Part shown: positions 1-5,229 of the stretch, one piece after another
Layout of the letters: each line of letters starts with the position of its first letter
How positions within the stretch are numbered: position 1 is the first letter of the stretch
Assembly: GCA_902797125.1 (NCBI GenBank)
Contig: CADBRS010000186.1
Span: 1-6,281, forward strand
Origin: an uncultured Ruminococcus sp.
GTDB taxonomy: Bacteria > Bacillota > Clostridia > Oscillospirales > CAG-272
Direction of reading: 5' to 3'
DNA: 6,281 bases
Notes under the pieces: generated by a model
What the model saw: only the letters and a program-made list of their open reading frames with translations
Databases searched by the model: none
What the model was told of the DNA's origin: nothing
Program-made: the position numbers and the translations under genes

Positions 1-50
1 GACAGGACATCAAGCCAAATCTAGAAACATACACCTGATGTGCGCGAGAA

Positions 51-79
51 GAAGGCGTCCTCGATTCGGGGGCGCCTTT
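51..79 (-). terminator. Hairpin downstream of the ABC operon, possible terminator
   Basis: An inverted repeat pairs 52-60 (AAGGCGTCC) with 70-78 (GGGCGCCTT): nine pairs including one G-T, and a nine-base loop at 61-69. It lies 28 bases past the stop codon of the ATPase gene. The tract that would follow on the minus strand is pyrimidine-rich but interrupted (TTCTTCTC), and on the plus strand it is TTTCTAT, so neither side has a clean U run. It may stop the leftward operon, or serve both directions if a rightward gene ends just outside the window. The strand is an inference. Confidence 0.45.
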
Positions 80-106
80 CTATAAAAATGTCATATCAGA
101 TTCCGG

Positions 107-949
107 TCAGGCCAGCACTTTGGACAGAAAATCCTTCAGACGGTCTGATTTCGGATGATTGAAGATCTCGTCCGGAGTTCCCTGTTCCAGGATTCCGCCT
201 CCGTCCATGAACAAAACTCTGGTCCCGACTTCCTTGGCAAATCCCATCTCGTGCGTGACGATGACCATCGTCATGCCCTGTTCTGCAACGGCTTTGATCA
301 GTTCGAGAACTTCCCCGACCATCTCGGGATCCAGTGCCGACGTGGGTTCGTCGAACAGCATGACCGTCGGATGCATGGCCAGCGCGCGGACGATCGCGAT
401 ACGCTGTTTCTGCCCGCCGGAAAGCGTGGACGGATAGGCCTGAGCCTTTTCCTCCAGCCCGATTCTGGAGAGTAGTTCCATAGCCTGTTTTTCACATTCT
501 TCACGGATGGTTTTCTTGGTCCGGCCGATCTCTTTGAGCGGCTTTTTTTCTTTCCTGAAACGGTTGCCTAAGGACGTGAAGAAATTGTATCTTTTGTCTT
601 TCCGAAGCTGCTGCAGTCCGACGAAAACGGGAGCCAGCGAGATGTTCTGCAGCACCGTTTTGTTGTTGAACAGATTGAATTGCTGGAACACCATGCCTAT
701 ATGTCTTCTGTGAACGTTGATGTCGACCTTCATATCGGCTATGTCAACGCCTTCAAAGATAATGGAGCCCGCCGTCGGATCCTCCATGCAGTTGAGGCAG
801 CGCAGAAATGTGCTTTTTCCTGAACCGGACGGACCGATGATGACGACTTTCTCGCCTTTATAGATCTTTTCGCTGATATCTTTCAGGACTTCCAGGCGGC
901 CGAAGGATTTGGAAAGCCCCTGTATATCCAACAGTACTTCTTTATCCAT
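107..949 (-). CDS. Polar amino acid ABC transporter ATP-binding protein (GlnQ/HisP family) with a basic insertion
   Basis: This is the cytoplasmic ATPase that powers amino acid uptake through the permease encoded just upstream. All family motifs are visible: Walker A GPSGSGKST at residues 39-47, Q-loop in GMVFQQ (85-90), signature LSGGQ at 176-180, Walker B VMLFDE at 196-201, D-loop SALD at 204-207 and the switch histidine in VTHEM (H233). At 280 residues it is longer than the usual 240-250. The excess is a Lys/Arg-rich stretch at about residues 110-148, between the Q-loop and the signature motif, and it accounts for roughly 34 residues. The start ATG overlaps the end of the permease gene by eight bases, which suggests translational coupling. 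An AGGAG (963-959) lies nine bases upstream of it. The substrate cannot be read from the ATPase, so I give no gene symbol. Family assignment is near certain. Confidence 0.96.
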   Translation of the reverse strand: MDKEVLLDIQGLSKSFGRLEVLKDISEKIYKGEKVVIIGPSGSGKSTFLRCLNCMEDPTAGSIIFEGVDIADMKVDINVHRRHIGMVFQQFNLFNNKTVLQNISLAPVFVGLQQLRKDKRYNFFTSLGNRFRKEKKPLKEIGRTKKTIREECEKQAMELLSRIGLEEKAQAYPSTLSGGQKQRIAIVRALAMHPTVMLFDEPTSALDPEMVGEVLELIKAVAEQGMTMVIVTHEMGFAKEVGTRVLFMDGGGILEQGTPDEIFNHPKSDRLKDFLSKVLA

Positions 950-1784
950 GGCTCTTGACTCCTTTTCCCGCCTCGCTCTTCTTCATGGCCTTTTCCATAA
1001 GCCGGATCAAACCCGCGATCGCAGCGACGATCACAATATATAGCAAAGCCATGACGATATAAGGGATCATGTACTCGTACGAGTTCGCGGCCAGATCCTG
1101 GAACGCTTTCGTGATATCGACGGCGCCCACGTATCCGACGATCGCAGTCTCCTTCACCAGCGCGATGATCTCGTTGCCCAGCGTAGGCAGAATGTTCTTG
1201 ACGGCCTGCGGGATCACGACTTTGACCATAGACACCGGGAAAGAAAGGCCCACGGCGCGCGCAGCCTCGAGCTGCCCGGGATCTACCGACTGGATGCCGC
1301 CCCTCATGATCTCGGAGATATAGGCTCCGCTGTTCAGTCCGAAGATCAAAATGCAGGAACCGAGCGCTGGGATCGACAGACCCATGATCGGCAAAAGGAT
1401 ATAGTAGCCGACCAGCAGCTGGACCACGATCGGCGTGCCCCTGAAGAAAGCCACGTAGACGTTGCAGACCTTCTGCGCGTACCGGACCAGTTTATGGTAT
1501 GGCGGGATCACTTTGATCGTGGCGATCAGAGTCCCGATGGCCAATCCGATGAAGAACCCGATCACGGCGATCAGACCGGTATTCTGCATACCCGTCAGCA
1601 GTCGTTTGTATCCTTCGTTCGTGAAGAAATGATTATAGAACTTATCCCATTTTTTGGCAAAATTGAACCGGATGAAGATCGATCTCCCGAGTAAAAACAG
1701 CAGGAAGACGACGATCAGGATCACGAGGATGTCCATCCAGTGCTTTTTAAGGAATGCCGAAACGGGATTGGACGTCTTTTCCAT
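942..1784 (-). CDS. Polar amino acid ABC transporter permease (HisM/GlnP family)
   Basis: This is the integral membrane subunit that forms the translocation path and contacts the ATPase. The 280-residue product contains FRGTPIVVQL at 114-123 and the ATPase-coupling EAA loop EAARAVGLS...IPQA at 173-194, both typical of the His/Glu/Gln/Arg permease family. Hydrophobic segments are seen near residues 17-37, 68-90, 109-135, 139-156, 200-222 and 241-262. The first one is an additional N-terminal helix, followed by a charged linker (about 41-65) before the conserved permease domain, which makes the protein longer than the usual 215-230. The C-terminus is short and basic. An AGGAGA (1800-1795) precedes the ATG by about ten bases. 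No second permease gene is present, so the channel is probably a homodimer; this is an inference. The hairpin directly upstream probably lowers its expression relative to the binding protein. Confidence 0.95.
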   Translation of the reverse strand: MEKTSNPVSAFLKKHWMDILVILIVVFLLFLLGRSIFIRFNFAKKWDKFYNHFFTNEGYKRLLTGMQNTGLIAVIGFFIGLAIGTLIATIKVIPPYHKLVRYAQKVCNVYVAFFRGTPIVVQLLVGYYILLPIMGLSIPALGSCILIFGLNSGAYISEIMRGGIQSVDPGQLEAARAVGLSFPVSMVKVVIPQAVKNILPTLGNEIIALVKETAIVGYVGAVDITKAFQDLAANSYEYMIPYIVMALLYIVIVAAIAGLIRLMEKAMKKSEAGKGVKSHG

Positions 1785-1800
1785 CTCTTGAAATTCTCCT
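1785..1800 (-). promoter_or_regulatory. Ribosome binding site of the permease gene
   Basis: AGGAGA, read 1800-1795 on the minus strand, is followed by about ten bases and the ATG at 1784. It begins one base after the U-tract of the hairpin at 1802-1831, so transcripts that read through the hairpin carry this site directly at its foot. Confidence 0.6.
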
Positions 1801-1801
1801 T

Positions 1802-1831
1802 AAAAAATCGGGAGAGGCTTGACCCCTCCCG
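1802..1831 (-). terminator. Intra-operon intrinsic-terminator-like hairpin between binding protein and permease
   Basis: Read on the minus strand, CGGGAGGGG (1831-1823) pairs with CCTCTCCCG (1817-1809): nine pairs including one G-T, with the five-base loop TCAAG. It is followed by A and six T residues (1807-1802). This is the textbook form of a Rho-independent terminator. It lies 17 bases after the binding-protein stop and just before the permease ribosome binding site. Because the downstream genes belong to the same transporter, I infer partial termination that yields more binding protein than membrane components. I see no second promoter for the permease in the 64-base gap. Confidence 0.8.
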
Positions 1832-1848
1832 GATTCCCGACCCTCTGG

Positions 1849-2760
1849 TCAGTTGGCGTCGTTGTAATTCTTGGCGATCTCTTTGGCCGGACCTTCGTCG
1901 ATGACCACGAGATTGATATTGCCGTTGATCATATCCTGAACGGCCAGAGCCCCGTTGGCATAGCCTTTGGTCTCGAATGCATAGCCGTCAAAACCCCAGT
2001 CCTCATCGCCCGAGCAATAGAAGAAACCGGTCGTTCCGTTCTGGGTGCCCACTTTGAAGGATTTGTCTTTGGCTTTCAGGACGTTTTCAACGTCCGCTGC
2101 CGTCTTGCATGCGTCGAAATCTGTGTTGCTCTCGGGCACGATCAGAACCTGGCAGGCGTTATAGTAACTGGTTGAGAAATCCAGGATCTCTTTCCGTGTG
2201 TCTGTCACGGTCAGTCCGGCTGCCGCAATGTTGCAGGAGCCGCCGGTGACGGCCACTTCGTTTCCGGATTCGTCTTCATACGTACCGCCGGCACTGGAGA
2301 CGGACAGGCAGACTGCGTCGAATTCCATATTGTCGATATAGAGTTCCAGACCCAGTTTTTCGGCAAACAGTTCCATGATCTCGAGATCCAGACCGTAGAA
2401 ATTGTTGCCTACCATATATTCGAACGGAGCGAAAGCCGCGTTGGTCGCAACGATCAGCTGGGACCCATCGGTCTTCTTGGTTGCGGCGCTCTGAACGGCC
2501 TTGGGCGTTCCGTCGCCGAAATACTTGTTGACGATCTCAGCGAACTTGCCGTTATTCGTGATCTCAGTCAGGAACGCATTCAGGCTCGCGAGCATCTCGG
2601 AATCGCCCTTCTGAACGGCGAATGCGTATTCCTCTTCAGTCAGCGCGATGTCGATGACCTTGACTTTTTTGGCGTCTGCGGATCCGCCGCAGGAAACCAT
2701 CGAAACGATCATGGAAGACAGTAAAAGAACTGTCAAGAGAATTGTTAGTATCTTTTTCAT
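1849..2760 (-). CDS. Amino acid ABC transporter substrate-binding lipoprotein, apparently circularly permuted (SBP_bac_3 fold)
   Basis: This is the extracytoplasmic receptor that hands an amino acid to the permease. Residues 1-23 are a lipoprotein signal (MKK, hydrophobic core, MVSC) with lipid-anchor candidate C24. Residues 33-88 (from KVKVIDIALTEEEYAFAV to the NKYFG motif at 78-82) match what is normally the C-terminal end of this family. A linker follows at about 84-100. Residues 101-303 then run in canonical order: LIVATNAAFAPFEY (102-115), GLTVT...R189 (ligand carboxylate site by homology), VGTQNGTTG (237-245) and VVIDEGPA with D288 (ligand amino-group site by homology). The protein ends at NYNDAN, exactly where the moved segment would normally continue. 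Residues about 157-175 form an extra acidic loop. I chose the start at 2760 because AGAGG (2772-2768) lies seven bases upstream and a signal peptide follows. An in-frame start at 2811 would lie inside the promoter. The substrate is not determinable. Confidence 0.93.
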   Translation of the reverse strand: MKKILTILLTVLLLSSMIVSMVSCGGSADAKKVKVIDIALTEEEYAFAVQKGDSEMLASLNAFLTEITNNGKFAEIVNKYFGDGTPKAVQSAATKKTDGSQLIVATNAAFAPFEYMVGNNFYGLDLEIMELFAEKLGLELYIDNMEFDAVCLSVSSAGGTYEDESGNEVAVTGGSCNIAAAGLTVTDTRKEILDFSTSYYNACQVLIVPESNTDFDACKTAADVENVLKAKDKSFKVGTQNGTTGFFYCSGDEDWGFDGYAFETKGYANGALAVQDMINGNINLVVIDEGPAKEIAKNYNDAN

Positions 2761-2767
2761 AATAAAA

Positions 2768-2772
2768 CCTCT
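2768..2772 (-). promoter_or_regulatory. Ribosome binding site deciding the start of the binding-protein gene
   Basis: AGAGG, read 2772-2768 on the minus strand within AAAAGAGGT, is followed by seven bases and the ATG at 2760-2758. It favours this start over the longer in-frame ATG at 2811, which would begin upstream of the predicted transcription start. Confidence 0.75.
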
Positions 2773-2801
2773 TTTCGCGGGTTGCCGCATGAATTGGCTT
2801 G

Positions 2802-2830
2802 ATTCTATCACAGCAAATGCCTTTTGTCAA
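2802..2830 (-). promoter_or_regulatory. SigA-type promoter of the amino acid ABC operon
   Basis: On the minus strand there is a perfect -35 TTGACA (2830-2825), a 17-base spacer and a -10 TAGAAT (2807-2802, five of six to consensus). The predicted transcription start is near 2795, giving a leader of about 35 bases to the ATG at 2760. The DNA immediately upstream (2831-2917) is strongly AT-rich and could act as an UP element or hold regulator sites. Confidence 0.8.
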
Positions 2831-2837
2831 CCCAAAA

Positions 2838-2876
2838 ACGAATAATTATTCACAAAAATCATGAATATTATTCAAC
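2838..2876. promoter_or_regulatory. Two AT-rich palindromes resembling ARG boxes (candidate ArgR/AhrC operators)
   Basis: GAATAATTATTC at 2840-2851 is a perfect palindrome and differs by one outer base from the TGAAT-N4-ATTCA core of ARG boxes. TGAATATTATTCA at 2862-2874 is a perfect odd palindrome with arms TGAATA/TATTCA, one base shorter than the standard spacing. Their centres are about 22 bases apart, near two helical turns, as in paired ARG boxes. They sit just upstream of the -35 of the ABC promoter, a position more usual for activation than for simple repression. AT-rich DNA yields such palindromes by chance, so this is a candidate only. Confidence 0.3.
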
Positions 2877-2919
2877 TTTTCAATAAATAGAGACTATTCA
2901 ATGCATATTTTTTGAATCC

Positions 2920-2942
2920 TGAGGTGACGCTCTGTCATCTCA
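2920..2942. repeat. Nine-base inverted repeat of unknown role in the divergent region
   Basis: TGAGGTGAC (2920-2928) and GTCATCTCA (2934-2942) are inverted copies with one G-T position, separated by GCTCT. There is no T-run on either side, so it does not look like a terminator. It lies between the AT-rich upstream region of the ABC promoter and the first CtsR array. It could be an operator for an unidentified regulator or a structured RNA element. Confidence 0.4.
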
Positions 2943-2979
2943 TTCGAGGCTGACGAACGGCCGGATCCGGGTTTTTCAA

Positions 2980-3012
2980 GGTCAAAAATCAAAAAAGTCA
3001 AAGAAAGTCAAA
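2980..3012 (+). promoter_or_regulatory. Upstream CtsR heptad array (forward orientation)
   Basis: AGTCAAA (2996-3002), the spacer GAA and AGTCAAA (3006-3012) exactly fit the CtsR operator form RGTCAAA-N3-RGTCAAA. A further GGTCAAA lies at 2980-2986, 16 bases before the first heptad. The position where its partner would fall (2990-2996, CAAAAAA) is degenerate. The array spans 33 bases, and its heptads read in the opposite direction to those of the array at 3085-3117. It ends six bases before the -35 of the weaker candidate promoter at 3018-3046. Confidence 0.75.
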
Positions 3013-3017
3013 AAAAT

Positions 3018-3046
3018 TTGATTTTGTGAGGAAACAGATATCTAAT
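3018..3046 (+). promoter_or_regulatory. Possible second, distal promoter of the ctsR operon
   Basis: TTGATT (3018-3023, four of six), a 17-base spacer and TCTAAT (3041-3046, five of six) form a plausible SigA-type promoter, with a start near 3053 and a leader of about 108 bases. It lies just downstream of the first CtsR array. The region is AT-rich, so a chance match is possible. Confidence 0.35.
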
Positions 3047-3084
3047 TCCCCCTAATCGCCCGTAATCGCCTTTCAAAAAGAAAG

Positions 3085-3117
3085 TTTGACCTTGTTTGAC
3101 TTTGACTATCTTTGACT
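3085..3117 (-). promoter_or_regulatory. Promoter-proximal tandem CtsR operators (reverse orientation)
   Basis: Two complete operators read on the minus strand and share one base. TTTGACC-TTG-TTTGACT occupies 3085-3101, and TTTGACT-ATC-TTTGACT occupies 3101-3117. All four heptads fit RGTCAAA, and both spacers are three bases. The second operator contains the -35 hexamer TTGACT (3102-3107) of the main promoter, so bound CtsR would block RNA polymerase. CtsR dimers are known to bind such tandem heptads and to lose affinity on heat stress. Confidence 0.93.
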
Positions 3118-3130
3118 TTCGGACTATAAT
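3102..3130 (+). promoter_or_regulatory. Main SigA-type promoter of ctsR-mcsA-mcsB-clpC
   Basis: The -35 is TTGACT (3102-3107, five of six), the spacer is exactly 17 bases, and the -10 is a perfect TATAAT (3125-3130). The predicted start near 3137 leaves a short leader of about 24 bases before the ctsR ATG. The -35 hexamer lies within CtsR heptads, which supports autoregulation. Confidence 0.92.
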
Positions 3131-3160
3131 ACGGGCAGAAAGAAAAACGAGGTGATCAAA

Positions 3161-3616
3161 ATGTTGACCGATGTCATATCCAAAATGATCGAAGAAATGC
3201 TGAACGAATCGGACGACGGTTCCATCGAACTGCAGCGGAACGACCTGGCCCAGCAGCTGGGATGCGTCCCGAGTCAGATCAGTTACGTCATCACTTCCCG
3301 TTTCACACCGCAGCGCGGCTACCTGATCGAATCCAGAAGAGGCGGCGGCGGATGCATCCGGATCGTCCGGAAGCAGGTCCACCGAGATGAGTATCTGATG
3401 CACTTCTACTGCGCCATCGGAGACGAGATCGACGAAGGCGAATCCGTAGCGTTCTGCAAAAACCTGGCCGGCACGGGCATCATCGATGAGAAAAGCTATT
3501 GGATCATGAAAGAAGCCATGTCCAATGCTTCCCTTTCGTCCGTTCCGCCGAATCTGCGTAACAAGGTCCGTTCGGACATGTTCAAACAAATGCTTCTGAC
3601 ACTTATGAAATCTTAA
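3161..3616 (+). CDS. ctsR: Transcriptional repressor CtsR of class III heat-shock genes
   Basis: CtsR is the dimeric DNA-binding repressor of clp genes and of its own operon. The 151-residue product shows the family layout. A winged helix-turn-helix covers about residues 26-48, with RNDLAQQLGCVPSQISYVI as the recognition region. The wing follows (YLIESRRGGGGCIRIV, 54-69), and its glycine-rich RGGGG loop is the heat-sensing element in Bacilli and includes an arginine targeted by McsB. The C-terminal helical domain carries GIIDEKSYWIMKEAM near 106-120. I chose the ATG at 3161 rather than the GTG at 3152, because the GTG lies inside the AGGTG ribosome binding site (3150-3154). It is the first gene of the operon, directly behind its own operators, and is followed after 19 bases by mcsA. 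Length and motifs agree well with known CtsR (about 150 residues). Confidence 0.97.
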   Translation: MLTDVISKMIEEMLNESDDGSIELQRNDLAQQLGCVPSQISYVITSRFTPQRGYLIESRRGGGGCIRIVRKQVHRDEYLMHFYCAIGDEIDEGESVAFCKNLAGTGIIDEKSYWIMKEAMSNASLSSVPPNLRNKVRSDMFKQMLLTLMKS

Positions 3617-3635
3617 CAAAAAGGAGATGTTTACT

Positions 3636-4178
3636 ATGTTATGTCAACAATGCAAGAAAAGCAATGCATCTATTTTCTATAAAGAAACCGTCAACGGAAA
3701 AACCACTTCCTATGCGCTCTGCCCCGAATGCGCGGCAAAACTAACTGAGGAAGGCAAGATCCGGGAAGTCAAAGATCCTTTCACCACTTTCTTTGACGAC
3801 CCGTTCGGAGATCTGTTCAACAATATGCTGGGTATTCCGGCAAACCAGATCAGTTCTCAGAAATCCGTTTGTCCGGATTGCGGATGCACGCTGTCCATGA
3901 TCCAGAACACAGGCATGCTGGGCTGCCCGACATGCTACCGTTTCTTTGCCGAGGCCCTTGAGCCTACCGTCCGGAACATCCACGGCAATACCCGCCACAT
4001 CGGAAAGATCCCGGGCGACAGAGAGGCCAAAAAGGCCAAGAAGGACAAACTGGCTTCCCTGAAGAAGGAACTCAGCGAAGCGATCAAGGCCGAGAATTTC
4101 GAGCAGGCCGCCGTTCTGAGAGACCAGATCCGTGATCTCGAGTCCTCCGACGGACAAGGCCAAGAGAAAACAGCTTGA
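3636..4178 (+). CDS. mcsA: McsA, zinc-binding activator of the protein-arginine kinase McsB
   Basis: McsA binds and activates McsB, and helps to control CtsR and to direct proteins to ClpCP. The 180-residue protein has two four-cysteine zinc modules: C3/C6 with C29/C32 (MLCQQC...CPEC), and C79/C82 with C97/C100 (CPDC...CPTC). An extra cysteine lies at C84. The C-terminal third is basic and helical, and contains a UVR-type motif at about 142-169 (LKKELSEAIKAENFEQAA, then LRDQIRDLE), as in UvrB and ClpC. I chose the ATG at 3636 because AAGGAG (3621-3626) lies nine bases upstream; the ATG at 3627 directly abuts that site. The next gene starts 14 bases after the stop. Size, cysteine pattern and position all agree with McsA. 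Confidence 0.96.
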   Translation: MLCQQCKKSNASIFYKETVNGKTTSYALCPECAAKLTEEGKIREVKDPFTTFFDDPFGDLFNNMLGIPANQISSQKSVCPDCGCTLSMIQNTGMLGCPTCYRFFAEALEPTVRNIHGNTRHIGKIPGDREAKKAKKDKLASLKKELSEAIKAENFEQAAVLRDQIRDLESSDGQGQEKTA

Positions 4179-4192
4179 AGGAAGTGATCTTT

Positions 4193-5203
4193 ATGGCATG
4201 GTTCAAAGATAATCAGACAAAACAGGACGATCTGGTCATCAGTTCGCGTGTCCGTCTGGCGCGCAACCTGACCGGTTATCCTTTCCCGATCCGTCTGAAT
4301 GACGAAAAAGCCCGGGAGGTCATCGAGAAGATCTCCAAAGTGCTGATCCCTTTAGGCTTCGAACGGATCGATTTCAATTCCATTTCGCCCGTCGAGGCAG
4401 CCTCCTACGTCGAGAAGCACTACGTGAGTCCTGACTTCACCAAAAAAGCAGGTCCTCATACCCTGTTTCTCAACGAGCCCTGTCACCTGGCCGTGATGGC
4501 ACTGGAGGAAGATCATCTCCGCATCCAGTGCATCGAGCCGTCCCTCTCCTTGGAGAGAGCCTATCAGAACGTGCGCGAGATCGAATCCAAACTGGACGCC
4601 GAATTCGAACTGGCTTTCGACGACAATCTGGGCTATCTGACCCAGTGCCCGACCAATCTGGGCACCGGCATGCGGGCTTCCGTGATGCTCTTCCTGCCCG
4701 GACTGACCTACGGCGGATATATGAACCGGGTGATGAACGAACTGTCCAAATCCGGCCTGACCGTTCGCGGGATCTACGGCGAAGGCAGCAAGGCTCAGGG
4801 ATGCATCTACCAGATCTCCAATCAGATCTGCATGGGCATCACCGAGGAAGATATCATCACCAAGATCAACGACGCTGTCTCCCAGGTCCGCAATCTGGAA
4901 AAAGAGGCCTGCAAACAGATCAGCAAAACGAGAATGGAGCAGATCAAAGACGAAACGCGCCGCGCCCTGGGCGTCATGCGCTACGCCAATCTGGTCTCCA
5001 GCTCCGAATTCATGAATCTTTACGCAAACGTCCACTTCGGGATCAACCTGGGGTGCATCGACGAGGTACGGCTCGAACAGCTCAATCCGCTGTTGGTCGA
5101 GGCCATGCCCGCTACCCTCACCCTGCTCTCCGAAGGAGACATCAAAAACGAAACGGACAGAGATCACGCCAGAGCCGAACTGCTGCATAAACTGTTTAGC
5201 TAA
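4193..5203 (+). CDS. mcsB: McsB, protein-arginine kinase
   Basis: McsB phosphorylates arginine side chains of proteins, including CtsR, and marks them for ClpCP. It has the ATP:guanido phosphotransferase fold. Visible family features are SSRVRLARN at 17-25, EEDHLRIQ at 105-112 (catalytic acidic region), QCPTNLGTGMRAS at 151-163 with the reactive-site cysteine C152, and RGIYGEGS at 192-199 with E197. The C-terminal RDxxRA motif is present as RDHARA at 323-328; in characterised McsB it forms an allosteric phosphoarginine pocket. At 336 residues it is somewhat shorter than the Bacillus protein (about 360), but no catalytic region is missing. I chose the ATG at 4193 because AAGGA (4178-4182) lies ten bases upstream. 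An in-frame TTG at 4175 overlaps the mcsA stop and has no site of its own. Identification is secure. Confidence 0.97.
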   Translation: MAWFKDNQTKQDDLVISSRVRLARNLTGYPFPIRLNDEKAREVIEKISKVLIPLGFERIDFNSISPVEAASYVEKHYVSPDFTKKAGPHTLFLNEPCHLAVMALEEDHLRIQCIEPSLSLERAYQNVREIESKLDAEFELAFDDNLGYLTQCPTNLGTGMRASVMLFLPGLTYGGYMNRVMNELSKSGLTVRGIYGEGSKAQGCIYQISNQICMGITEEDIITKINDAVSQVRNLEKEACKQISKTRMEQIKDETRRALGVMRYANLVSSSEFMNLYANVHFGINLGCIDEVRLEQLNPLLVEAMPATLTLLSEGDIKNETDRDHARAELLHKLFS

Positions 5204-5229
5204 TTGATCCTCTCACATACCGTTTCGGA

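Noticed and set aside
2761..2811. Longer N-terminus of the binding protein starting at 2811
   Set aside because: This extension would begin upstream of the predicted transcription start and overlap the -10 box, would bury the signal peptide, and has no ribosome binding site; the ATG at 2760 has one at seven bases.
2961..2977. Intrinsic terminator on the plus strand formed by CCGGATCCGG and the T-run
   Set aside because: The hairpin needs a two-base bulge to be stable enough, and no rightward gene lies upstream for it to terminate; kept only as part of a low-interest observation.
3051..3070. Two near-identical ten-base units (CCTAATCGCC and CGTAATCGCC) in tandem
   Set aside because: Only two short copies and no known operator resembles them; too little to call a repeat element or a site.
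3152..3160. GTG start for ctsR at 3152
   Set aside because: The GTG is part of the AGGTG ribosome binding site that serves the ATG at 3161.
3008..3619. Open frame of about 200 codons on the minus strand over ctsR
   Set aside because: It is antisense to a clear ctsR gene, resembles no family I know, and runs into the promoter and operator region; it is a composition shadow.
3627..3635. ATG start for mcsA at 3627
   Set aside because: It directly abuts AAGGAG with no spacing; the ATG at 3636 has a nine-base spacing and gives the family-typical MLCQxC start.
4175..4192. TTG start for mcsB at 4175
   Set aside because: It lies upstream of the best ribosome binding site; the ATG at 4193 gives the usual short N-terminus.
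4352..5188. Open frame of about 278 codons on the minus strand over mcsB
   Set aside because: It is antisense to a well-supported mcsB, and its Gly/Asp/Gln/Phe-rich translation looks like the mirror of a biased coding strand.
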